Shown piece by piece: positions 1-7,947 of a DNA stretch of 64,000 nucleotides. Location of the stretch: positions 1-64,000 of the forward strand of contig JABSPZ010000011.1 of NCBI GenBank assembly GCA_013213785.1, in the 5' to 3' direction. The stretch comes from Henriciella sp. Its GTDB lineage: Bacteria; Pseudomonadota; Alphaproteobacteria; Caulobacterales; Hyphomonadaceae. The translations under genes were made by a program, and so were the position numbers. The notes below the pieces were generated by a model. It saw only the letters and a program-made list of their open reading frames with translations, was not told the DNA's origin and searched no databases. Position 1 is the first letter of the stretch. Each line of letters starts with the position of its first letter.

Positions 1-108
1 CAGCACTTTCGACGGTGACTGCGTGTTATGGCGCAATTTGACGCCGGGGAGCAGGAGCCATCCACTCCATCCGTTTTAGGGTGGTTTAGGTCTCTGCCAT
101 ATTCTTGT

Positions 109-930
109 TCAATCGGCCTTTGTTTCCTCGTCAGCTTTCACAGCCTGCCATAGCGCTTCCTGCTGATCCAAGGTGAGCGTCGCAAACCCAGCCTCTTTGC
201 CCTCGGCGAGTTGCTCCATAGCGCGGAAGCGGCGTTCGAACTTTGCGTTGGATTTGCGTAAAGCGATCTCTGGATCGACGTTGAGGCGGCGAGCGAGGTT
301 CACGGCGACGAAGAGCAAGTCGCCAACCTCTTCCTCGATATGATCTGCATCATCCTCTTCGATCGCTTCTTTGACCTCATCCATCTCTTCTTCGAGCTTG
401 TTGAAAATGTCCTTGGGATCGGTCCAATCGAAGCCCGTCCGGGCGGCGCGTTTTTGGAGTTTCTCGGACCGCATCAAAGCGGGGAGGGCGAGCGCCACGC
501 CTGAGAGGGCGCTTGGGTCAGCCTCCGCTTTCTGAGCGCGCTCTGCCGCTTTGATCTCTTCCCAAGCGCAGGTTTGCGCATCGGCACTGCGCTGGGCCTC
601 CTCTCCAAAGACATGTGGATGCCGGCGGACCATCTTCTCGCTGATCGCTTGTGTGACGTCAGCGATGGAGAAGTGACCCACATCAGAGGCGATTTGAGCG
701 TGAAAGACGACTTGAAGTAATAGATCGCCAAGCTCATCGCTGAGGTCGCTCATATCCTTGCGCTCAATCGCGTCAGCGACCTCATAGGCCTCTTCGATTG
801 TATAGGGCGCGATCGTCTCGAAGCTCTGTTCCAAGTCCCACGCGCATCCCGTCACAGGGGTCCGCAAGCGTTTCATGATCTCGAGTAAATCGTCAAAATC
901 GTACGGAGCAGTGAGGGATTTTGCGGGCAT
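109..930 (-). CDS. mazG: MazG nucleoside triphosphate pyrophosphohydrolase
   Basis: House-cleaning enzyme that hydrolyses (d)NTPs to the monophosphate and pyrophosphate. Two all-alpha MazG domains are visible. The first has EEAYEVADAI followed by DELGDLLLQVVFHA; the second has EEEMDEVKEAIEE followed by EEEVGDLLFVAVNLARRL. Both carry the EExxE...ExxD metal-binding pattern. The length (273 aa) fits full-length two-domain MazG. The ATG at 930 is chosen; the frame is open to a TTG at 945, but neither start has a strong ribosome binding site. It is divergent from the efflux operon, with about 150 bp of shared upstream DNA. Bases 1-108 hold no gene I can support. Confidence 0.93.
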   Translation of the reverse strand: MPAKSLTAPYDFDDLLEIMKRLRTPVTGCAWDLEQSFETIAPYTIEEAYEVADAIERKDMSDLSDELGDLLLQVVFHAQIASDVGHFSIADVTQAISEKMVRRHPHVFGEEAQRSADAQTCAWEEIKAAERAQKAEADPSALSGVALALPALMRSEKLQKRAARTGFDWTDPKDIFNKLEEEMDEVKEAIEEDDADHIEEEVGDLLFVAVNLARRLNVDPEIALRKSNAKFERRFRAMEQLAEGKEAGFATLTLDQQEALWQAVKADEETKAD

Positions 931-1047
931 GGGCGTTCTATCCAATCCGGGGGCGGGGTTTGCGCGTAAACACAGAGAGCAGAGTCGCCGTGCTTTTGCG
1001 ACAAAAAGTTCACGTTACTCGGGTTGAAATCACAAGAAAATAAAATA

Positions 1048-1061
1048 ACTGACTAGTCAGT
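1048..1061. promoter_or_regulatory. Perfect 14-bp palindrome, probable TetR operator
   Basis: ACTGACTAGTCAGT is its own reverse complement and lies 20 bp before the start of the RND adaptor gene, directly after an A/T-rich stretch suited to a promoter. TetR-family repressors encoded with RND pumps commonly bind such short palindromes over their own operon promoter, and a TetR gene is the third gene of this operon. The link between repressor and site is inference from position. Confidence 0.6.
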
Positions 1062-1081
1062 CATAATTATGGAGCTCGTAA

Positions 1082-2290
1082 ATGGAGCCGTACGAACAAC
1101 AGCCTTCCTCCCCCAAAAGCTCTGGCTGGACAGCCGGCCTGTTCCAACTTGTGTTCGTGATCGCCGTGATTGCTGCGGCACTTGGTTTGTCACGCGCCTT
1201 GAAAGGGCAGGTGAGTGACCGGGCGCCACAAATTGCCGATTTGCGTGGCGACGCAGCGATCAGTATTCGGATCGCTGACTTAGAGATCGCTGACTACGCG
1301 CCAGAGATACGCGTGAATGGAACCGTACAGGCCGCTGCAGAAGTCGCCGTGAGTCCGCAAGTGTCTGGAGAAGTTGTTTTTGTCAGCAATAGTTTCCGAG
1401 CCGGGGCAGAGGTCAAAAAGGGCGACCGGTTGTTTGAGATCGACCGCGCGGACTTCGTTCTGGCCATCGAGCGCGCAGAATCCGAAATCGCCGCCGCGCA
1501 ATCGGACTTGCAGCAACTCGAAGCCGAAGCCGCGATTGCCATTCAAGAGTGGCAAGAATTGTATCCGGGACGCGAAGTGAACGAGCTCGCGGCCCGTGTG
1601 CCACAGATCGAGGCTGCAAAAGCACGCCTGTCCAGTGCTGTCGCCAATAAACGGAGCGCAGAACTCTCCTTGAAGCGCACGCGCGTGATTGCGCCATATG
1701 ATGCGCGAATTCTGGCCTCGAGTTTGGACGCTGGGCAGATCGTCTCGCCTGGACAAAGCGTCGGGCGGCTTATTGCTGTCGACAGTATTGAAATTGCGGT
1801 GCCGGTGTCTTCAGATCAATTGACGGCGCTGCAGCCCGTGATCGGGCGCATGGCGGCATACAGTCTACGCGGCGCTGACGGACGGAGCTTATCAGCGCAA
1901 ACGGTTCGCGTGGATGCAAGCCTGGATGTACGGACACGTCTGTCTAACCTCTATCTCAAACCGGAAGACGCTTCGGAGCTTCGTATTGGCGATTTCGTCG
2001 ACGTCGCGATGTCAGTCGATCTGGTGGCGGATGCGATCAAGCTCCCGGCGAGCGCCTTGAGCGGTCAGTCCGAGATTTGGGTCGTAGAAAATAACCAGCT
2101 TGAAGGAAGAACCATCCTCGTGCTGGGAGAGGAGCAGGCGACCGGGATAGTTGTTGCAGCGCCGTTTGACATTGCAGAGGGCGTCGTGGCGCTACCGCCG
2201 CTGGAAGCTGAAGCCGGACAAAACGTGACGGTCCGAACTGCACCCGCAATCAGTGTAGCGACTGGAGGGCAAGGCGATGCCGCCCAGTGA
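1082..2290 (+). CDS. RND efflux periplasmic adaptor (HlyD/AcrA-type membrane fusion protein)
   Basis: Periplasmic adaptor of a tripartite efflux pump, 402 aa. There is one N-terminal membrane anchor (about residues 18-37, LFQLVFVIAVIAAALGLS). It is followed by a split barrel-sandwich/lipoyl half (VAVSPQVSGEVVFV), an alpha-hairpin coiled coil of about residues 130-205 rich in E/A/Q, the second lipoyl half (RVIAPYDARILASSLDAGQ) and beta-barrel domains. The ATG at 1082 has GGAG seven bases upstream. Its end overlaps the pump gene by 14 bp, so translation is probably coupled. No outer-membrane channel gene lies nearby. The substrate cannot be read from sequence. Confidence 0.92.
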   Translation: MEPYEQQPSSPKSSGWTAGLFQLVFVIAVIAAALGLSRALKGQVSDRAPQIADLRGDAAISIRIADLEIADYAPEIRVNGTVQAAAEVAVSPQVSGEVVFVSNSFRAGAEVKKGDRLFEIDRADFVLAIERAESEIAAAQSDLQQLEAEAAIAIQEWQELYPGREVNELAARVPQIEAAKARLSSAVANKRSAELSLKRTRVIAPYDARILASSLDAGQIVSPGQSVGRLIAVDSIEIAVPVSSDQLTALQPVIGRMAAYSLRGADGRSLSAQTVRVDASLDVRTRLSNLYLKPEDASELRIGDFVDVAMSVDLVADAIKLPASALSGQSEIWVVENNQLEGRTILVLGEEQATGIVVAAPFDIAEGVVALPPLEAEAGQNVTVRTAPAISVATGGQGDAAQ

Positions 2291-5200
2291 GGATAAGAAG
2301 CTCGGTGGCGGCTTAATCGGCTGGTTCATCCAGAACCCAGTTGCGGCAAACTTATTGATGGTCGTCCTGTTGATTGGGGGCATTCTGTTTGCTGGTAATC
2401 TTCAGACGCAAGTCTTCCCAACCATTCAACCCGGTGTGGTGAACGTCACCGTGCCTTATCCAGGTGCCACGCCGGCCGAGGTGGAGGAGGGCGTAACCCG
2501 CCGTGTCGAAGAAGCGGTCTTAGGGATTGATGGCGTCAAACGCGTCTCCTCTACTGCATCGGAGAACGTAGGCACGGTCACGATTGAGCTCGCAGACTTT
2601 GCGGATAAGCAAGTTGTGAAGGATGACGTTCAATCGGCTGTCGAAAGCCTTGCCGACTTTCCACCTGAGAACGCCGAACGCGAGACGATATCGGCGCCCA
2701 AGCCAACCGGGAGTGTCGTGACACTAGTCGTTGTCGGGAGTGTGACGCCGCTGGAGCTTCGCCAAGCTGCAGAAAACCTAGAGCGCGAATTGCTAACGCA
2801 GATAGGGATCTCGCTGGTCAGTCTCTCTGGCGATCGCGACTATGAAATCTCGATTGAGGTCAGCGAAGATACGCTGCAAGAGTTCGGTCTCTCAATCGAT
2901 GATGTGGCGCGGGCCGTGCGTGCAGGCTCATTAGATCTCGCGGGGGGATCGATCCGCACGCAATCTGGGGAATACCTCCTGCGCACGAACCAAAGGCGCC
3001 TTTCGGGCGACGAGTTCGAAAGTATAGTTGTAAGAAACCTCCCCGATGGATCTCAGATCCTTCTCGAGGATATCGCGATGATCCGTGATGGGTTCACGCG
3101 GGAGTCTTTGATCAACACGTATAACGGCCAACAGGCGATCTTTGTCGAAGTTTCTCGGGCTGAAGCGGAAGACGTCATCGCCGTAAAGGCTGTCGTTGAT
3201 GCGTTCATGGAAACTTACACGCCGCCCGCCGGTATCGAAGTGGTCGAGTTTCGAGACCAAACCAGCATTTTGGAAGAGCGGATAAACTTGTTGCTTCGCA
3301 ATGCGCTGTTTGGCTTTGCGCTCGTGTTCCTGTTCCTCGTGCTCATGTTGGACCTGAAGCTGGCTTTCTGGGTCTGTATCGGCATCGCGACAGCTTTTAT
3401 GGGCGGCTTCATGCTGTTCGGAGCCGCCGGTGTCACCATCACGATGGTCTCTTTGTTTGGTTTGATCATTGTTCTGGGGCTCGTGGTCGACGATGCAATC
3501 GTTATCGGCGAGAATATCGACGCGGAATTGGCAAGCGGAGAACCTGGTCCACAGGCAGCAAGAGACGGCGTGAAGGGTGTGTTTGCGCCCGTGACCGTTG
3601 GCGTGATGACTACCCTGGCGGCATTCTCGCCTTTGCTCGTCGTGGGCGGGACGTTTGGGGATATCACGCGCGCCATCCCACTCGTTGTGATCTGCGTCTT
3701 GATCGTCTCACTCGTCGAAGCCTTTTTTATCCTACCAAGCCATTTGAGCCATGGCGGTCGGTGGTCGCGTGGGCCGCTGCTTGCGATCCAAGGCCGAGTG
3801 GCGAAACAGATCGATTGGGTGAGCGAGAACCTCATCCGCAAGGGCGTGCGTTTCGTCGCGAAATGGCGCTATGCCACGATCGGCGCAGCAACAGCGTTCT
3901 TCATTCTGTGTCTCAGCCTATCGACGAGTGGCCTGGTAAAGTTTGTCTTCTTCCCGAACATTGAGGGCAACGATATCTCAGCAACATTGGTCATGCCCGA
4001 AGGGACGCCGTTTGAACGCACCGAAGCAGCCATGGATCAGCTTTTGGACGCCGCGTTTGCTGTTGCAGAAAACGTAAAAGAAGAGCGCGGGGAGGACTTG
4101 TTCCTGTCCGTTGCCAAGACAGTTGGCGGAAACACGGCACAAGGCGGCGGTCCAGTCGGAAACTCTGGCTTCAGCGCCGCAGAGAACATTGGCCAGGTTC
4201 AAATTGAACTTATTCCGTTCGGCACGCGTCGGATGTCAGCCTCTGAGATCGAACGGGCTTGGCGCGAGCAGGTTGGCGTCATCGAGGGCACGGAGCGGGT
4301 GACCTTTACAGCTTCCATTGGCGGTTTTGGATCTGATGTTGAGTATGAACTCGCACATGCTGATGAAGCCGTATTGATCGAAGCTTCTGAGAAACTGAAA
4401 TCTGAAATTGAACGTCTCCCTGGCGCCAATCAAATCGAAGACAGTTTTGACCTCGGCAAACGACAGCTCTTGTTCGAACTCACCAATGCAGGTCGCGCAG
4501 CGGGGCTCACACCAAGTGATGTCGCGCGCCAGGTCCGGCAAACCTTCTTTGGTGAAGAGGTGCAACGCATCCAACGAGGTCGTGAAGAAGTTCGAGTCTT
4601 TGTCCGCTATCCTGAAGCGGCACGTGAGTCGCTGCAGACCTTGAACAATATGCGAATACGTCTTCCGGATGGAACAAGCGTCCCGCTCTATACGGTCGCC
4701 GAGACATCAGAGAGCCGCGCCTATTCATCGATTAATCGGATCAATGGCCGGCGGATCGTCACCGTGACGGCAGATATTGACGAAGCCATCAGCACACCTG
4801 CCACGGCGAACGAACAATTGGTGGATCGCATCCTTCCGGCGCTGGACGCGGCTTATCCTGGTCTCACTTGGGCGCAGGCTGGCTCGAGCCGAGAGCAAAG
4901 TGAGGATCTCGCAAGCCTTGGGCAGGCCTTTATTATCGTCCTCCTGGTGATTTTCGCTTTGGTCGCGACGCAGCTGAGATCTTACTTGCAACCCTTGGCG
5001 ATTATCGTCGCCATTCCGTTAGGGGTGGCCGGCGCGATCCTCGGACACTTTGTGCTGGGCTATGCGCTATCTTTCGTGTCGATCTTTGGCATCGTCGCGC
5101 TCGCAGGCGTTGCCGTGAATGCCTCAGTGGTTTTGGTTGACTTATACAACCAGTATCGCCGTGAGGGCGCAGATATGATCACAGCGGCAGCAGATGCGTC

Positions 5201-5462
5201 AGCCCGTCGGTTCCGACCGATCTTGCTGACGACGCTGACAACGGCGCTTGGCTTGGGGCCACTGCTTCTAGAAACCAGCCCGCAGGCTCAGTTCTTGATT
5301 CCGATGGGCGTTAGTCTGGGCTTTGGAATTGTGATTTCCGGCATTATGGTCCTGTTCGTCACACCAGCGGTCACTCTGGTGATAGAAGACCTAAGAAACT
5401 TACCGAAAACCATTGGTGCGGTGTTCGGGCGTAGGCGCGAGATAGGAGGACCGGCGGAATGA
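2277..5462 (+). CDS. RND efflux permease (AcrB/MdtB-like)
   Basis: Inner-membrane proton-driven pump subunit, 1061 aa, the usual size for AcrB/MexB/CzcA relatives. It has an N-terminal TM (NPVAANLLMVVLLIGG), large periplasmic loops after TM1 and TM7, and two blocks of membrane helices. The TM4 proton-relay motif reads GLVVDDAIVIGENI with the paired aspartates intact. The corresponding TM10 region reads GVAVNASVVLVDLYN. The overall look (PGATPAEVEEGVTRRVEEAV near the N-terminus) is that of the broad efflux RND group annotated as 'efflux RND transporter permease subunit'. It is coupled to the adaptor upstream and overlaps the TetR gene downstream by 4 bp (ATGA). Confidence 0.94.
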   Translation: MPPSEDKKLGGGLIGWFIQNPVAANLLMVVLLIGGILFAGNLQTQVFPTIQPGVVNVTVPYPGATPAEVEEGVTRRVEEAVLGIDGVKRVSSTASENVGTVTIELADFADKQVVKDDVQSAVESLADFPPENAERETISAPKPTGSVVTLVVVGSVTPLELRQAAENLERELLTQIGISLVSLSGDRDYEISIEVSEDTLQEFGLSIDDVARAVRAGSLDLAGGSIRTQSGEYLLRTNQRRLSGDEFESIVVRNLPDGSQILLEDIAMIRDGFTRESLINTYNGQQAIFVEVSRAEAEDVIAVKAVVDAFMETYTPPAGIEVVEFRDQTSILEERINLLLRNALFGFALVFLFLVLMLDLKLAFWVCIGIATAFMGGFMLFGAAGVTITMVSLFGLIIVLGLVVDDAIVIGENIDAELASGEPGPQAARDGVKGVFAPVTVGVMTTLAAFSPLLVVGGTFGDITRAIPLVVICVLIVSLVEAFFILPSHLSHGGRWSRGPLLAIQGRVAKQIDWVSENLIRKGVRFVAKWRYATIGAATAFFILCLSLSTSGLVKFVFFPNIEGNDISATLVMPEGTPFERTEAAMDQLLDAAFAVAENVKEERGEDLFLSVAKTVGGNTAQGGGPVGNSGFSAAENIGQVQIELIPFGTRRMSASEIERAWREQVGVIEGTERVTFTASIGGFGSDVEYELAHADEAVLIEASEKLKSEIERLPGANQIEDSFDLGKRQLLFELTNAGRAAGLTPSDVARQVRQTFFGEEVQRIQRGREEVRVFVRYPEAARESLQTLNNMRIRLPDGTSVPLYTVAETSESRAYSSINRINGRRIVTVTADIDEAISTPATANEQLVDRILPALDAAYPGLTWAQAGSSREQSEDLASLGQAFIIVLLVIFALVATQLRSYLQPLAIIVAIPLGVAGAILGHFVLGYALSFVSIFGIVALAGVAVNASVVLVDLYNQYRREGADMITAAADASARRFRPILLTTLTTALGLGPLLLETSPQAQFLIPMGVSLGFGIVISGIMVLFVTPAVTLVIEDLRNLPKTIGAVFGRRREIGGPAE

Positions 5463-6103
5463 ATGATCTTGTCGAGCCGTCCTCGGACGAAGCGCCCCTA
5501 AGCCGCCGAGAACAGCAAAAAGAAGAAAAGAACAAGGCGCTGATTGATGCTGCGCTCGCCGTGTTTTCACGCGTTGGGTTTGCAGCAGCCAAGATGGATG
5601 ATGTCGCGCGTGAAGCAGGCGTCTCTAAAGGGACGGTCTATCTCTATTTTGACAGCAAAGAACAGCTCTTCGAAGAGATGGTGAAAGCCAATATGGCCCC
5701 GCTCATGACAGAGATCGCTGAGAACCTGGCGCGGCCTTCAATCTCTGCGACCGAGCGTCTCAAAGCGCATATGAAGTTCTTCTACACCAAGATCCTGAAC
5801 ACCAATCGGCGTCAGATTATGCGTTTGATTATGGCGGAAGGGCCGAACTTTCCGCACCTCGCCGAATTCTACCATTCGAATGTTTTGTCGCGCGGGCAGG
5901 CGGTCATTAAGGCAATCATTCAGCAAGGCATAGACAGTGGTGAGTTCAGAGACCTGCAAGGCCATGGCCTCGTCCAGAACATCGTCGCGGGCGCTCTGGT
6001 CGCTGGGATTTGGAAATTGGTGTTTGACCCCTTTCAGCCGCTTGATCTGGATGCCTACTTCGACACGCATGTCGATCTTATTCTGAATGGGTTGAAAGCG
6101 TAG
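5459..6103 (+). CDS. TetR/AcrR family transcriptional regulator
   Basis: Probable local repressor of the efflux operon, 214 aa. The N-terminal helix-turn-helix is clear: ALIDAALAVFSRVGFAAAKMDDVAREAGVSKGTVYLYFDSKEQLFEEMV (cited as residues about 28-76), with the hallmark GTVYLYF recognition region. The C-terminal two-thirds is a ligand-binding helical domain like that of the TetR_C_7 group (a YF/MRLIMAEG-type segment). The ATGA overlap with the pump gene makes it the last gene of the operon, an arrangement that suggests autoregulation through the palindrome at 1048. Confidence 0.92.
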   Translation: MNDLVEPSSDEAPLSRREQQKEEKNKALIDAALAVFSRVGFAAAKMDDVAREAGVSKGTVYLYFDSKEQLFEEMVKANMAPLMTEIAENLARPSISATERLKAHMKFFYTKILNTNRRQIMRLIMAEGPNFPHLAEFYHSNVLSRGQAVIKAIIQQGIDSGEFRDLQGHGLVQNIVAGALVAGIWKLVFDPFQPLDLDAYFDTHVDLILNGLKA

Positions 6104-6169
6104 CGGCTTAATTTACAAGCGCAGCAAGAGTGGCGATATCGCCGGTCAACGCGGTCTCGGAGTATCGAA

Positions 6170-7051
6170 GTGACAGAAGCTGTTTGTGTTGCGCCAACCG
6201 GGTGCGTTCTAGGGGAGGGACCGCTTTGGAGCCCTTCGGAAGGCTTTCTGTGGTGGGTGGATATTAAGCGCGCCAAACTCCATCGCTATAATCCCAAAAC
6301 CGGGAACACGCGGCGCTATGATTTGCCGATTCATGCCAGTGCTCTCGCTCTGTCGGATGGCGGCCTGATCATGATTGGCGACCGGGAAGTCGGGCGCTAT
6401 GACACGGCCACCGAAAGCTATGAGAAAATTGCCGATATCAATGAGCCTGAGGGCTTTCGAACAAATGATGCCGGTCTCGCCCCCGATGGCAGTCTCTGGT
6501 TCGGCACAATGAACGAAGACGGGGATATCCCTGAAGGGCAGTACTACAAACTTAAGCCTGATTTAGCGCTTGAGCGCATTGGTCTTCCAGAAGTCATGGT
6601 CACCAATACGATGGAATTCTCGCCAGACGGAAAAACCTTCTTCACCTGCGATAGTGCCGAGCAGATGATCCTCGCCTTCGATCATGATGTAGAGACGGGC
6701 GCGCTCTCGAACCGTCGCGTTTTCGCATCCACGCTAGAAGCCGGGTGCTATCCAGATGGCTCCGCCTTAGATGCCGAGGGCTATTTATGGAGCGCGCAAT
6801 GGGCAGGGTCTCGTCTGGTGCGATACGCTCCAGATGGGGCGATTGATGAGGTGGTGAAGCTGCCCATTTCGCGCCCAACAAGCTGCGCCTTTGGTGGGGA
6901 AAGCCTGCAAACGCTTTACATCACCTCGGCTCGAGATGGCCTCAGTGATGCCGCCCTAGACCGTCAGCCCATGGCCGGAAGTCTGTTTGCGCTCGACGTA
7001 GAAATGCCAGGCCTCCCGGTCCCGGAATTTGGTAAGCCACGCGCACAATAA
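6170..7051 (+). CDS. SMP-30/gluconolactonase/LRE family protein
   Basis: Six-bladed beta-propeller metal-dependent lactonase-like protein, 293 aa. Family metal ligands appear present: the Glu in VLGEGPLW near the N-terminus, the Asn/Asp in FRTNDAGLAPDGSLWFGTM, the Asn in TNTMEFSPDGKTFF and the Asp in YPDGSALDAEGYLWSAQW. Such enzymes hydrolyse sugar lactones (gluconolactone, xylonolactone or arabinolactone); the exact substrate is unknown here. The start is GTG at 6170 with CGGAG upstream. It sits 66 bp after the TetR gene and may be transcribed separately. Confidence 0.88.
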   Translation: MTEAVCVAPTGCVLGEGPLWSPSEGFLWWVDIKRAKLHRYNPKTGNTRRYDLPIHASALALSDGGLIMIGDREVGRYDTATESYEKIADINEPEGFRTNDAGLAPDGSLWFGTMNEDGDIPEGQYYKLKPDLALERIGLPEVMVTNTMEFSPDGKTFFTCDSAEQMILAFDHDVETGALSNRRVFASTLEAGCYPDGSALDAEGYLWSAQWAGSRLVRYAPDGAIDEVVKLPISRPTSCAFGGESLQTLYITSARDGLSDAALDRQPMAGSLFALDVEMPGLPVPEFGKPRAQ

Positions 7052-7146
7052 CTTGCGTTTCGCACCCATTGCACCCAAGTGACTTCACAAGCGCAGAAAT
7101 GCGCAGTATGCAGCCGGATTACCCCTAAAGTCAGGAACGAACGAGA

Positions 7147-7362
7147 ATGGCCGACAAGGACAAAAAGAACAGCGTTGGTCCAATTACCTTCGCTCGCCAG
7201 GTAGAAGCAGAGGGCCGTAAGGTCACTTGGACCTCTACACCTGAAACCATTCAGGCCACGATCATGGTGGTCGTGATGTCGATCATCGTCGCCTTGTTCT
7301 TGTTCCTGTCAGATCAGCTTATCGCAATGGTTATCCGTTGGATTACCGGTCTCGGCGGTTAA
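7147..7362 (+). CDS. secE: Preprotein translocase subunit SecE
   Basis: Small essential subunit of the SecYEG channel, 71 aa, of the short alphaproteobacterial type. It has a cytoplasmic amphipathic segment with the conserved VEAEGRKVTWTSTPET stretch, then a single TM helix (about residues 41-62). It is followed after 30 bp by nusG, as is typical. tRNA-Trp, often just upstream of secE, lies about 5.6 kb further on in this window. Confidence 0.96.
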   Translation: MADKDKKNSVGPITFARQVEAEGRKVTWTSTPETIQATIMVVVMSIIVALFLFLSDQLIAMVIRWITGLGG

Positions 7363-7392
7363 GGCATACGAACAATAAGGAGTGCTTGGCCC

Positions 7393-7938
7393 ATGGCTGA
7401 GGCAAAATGGTACATCGTCCACGCTTACTCGAACTTCGAAAAGAAAGTTGCCCAAGCGATTCGTGATCAAGCGGCTATGAAAGGCCTCGGAGACATGATC
7501 GAGGACCTTGAAGTGCCGACAGAAGAAGTCGTCGAAGTCGTACGCGGCAAGAAGAAGACGATCGAAAAGCGCTATTTCCCAGGCTACGTCCTGATGAAAG
7601 CGAAGCTTACGGATGACGTCTATCACCTGGTGAAAGACACACCGAAAGTAACGGGTTTCCTTGGCGCAGATGGCGGTAAGAAACCCTTGCCGGTCCCACA
7701 GCGCGAAGTTGATCGCATTCTTGGAACCGCGGATGAGCCGATTGAGGATCGTCCAAAGCCAACTGTCGTCTACGAGATCGGCCAAGAAGTCCGCGTCAAC
7801 GAAGGCGCTTTCCAAGGCTTCGAAGGAACCGTGGAAGAATTCGACCCGGAAACAGGCCGCATGAAAGTGAACGTGTCGATCTTCGGACGCGCGACGCCTG
7901 TCGACCTGGATTTCACACAAGTCGACAAGATCGCTTAA
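7393..7938 (+). CDS. nusG: Transcription termination/antitermination factor NusG
   Basis: RNA polymerase-associated elongation factor, 181 aa. The NGN domain (WYIVHAYSNFEKKVAQAI at the N-terminus, YFPGYVLMKAKL mid-domain) is followed by a C-terminal KOW domain (GQEVRVNEGAFQGFEGTVEE). Such KOW domains bind Rho, NusE (S10) or SPT4-like partners. Preceded by secE; the expected rplK-rplA genes do not follow. Instead, the convergent pgi gene begins 9 bp after the nusG stop. Confidence 0.97.
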   Translation: MAEAKWYIVHAYSNFEKKVAQAIRDQAAMKGLGDMIEDLEVPTEEVVEVVRGKKKTIEKRYFPGYVLMKAKLTDDVYHLVKDTPKVTGFLGADGGKKPLPVPQREVDRILGTADEPIEDRPKPTVVYEIGQEVRVNEGAFQGFEGTVEEFDPETGRMKVNVSIFGRATPVDLDFTQVDKIA

Positions 7939-7947
7939 GGCAACAAA

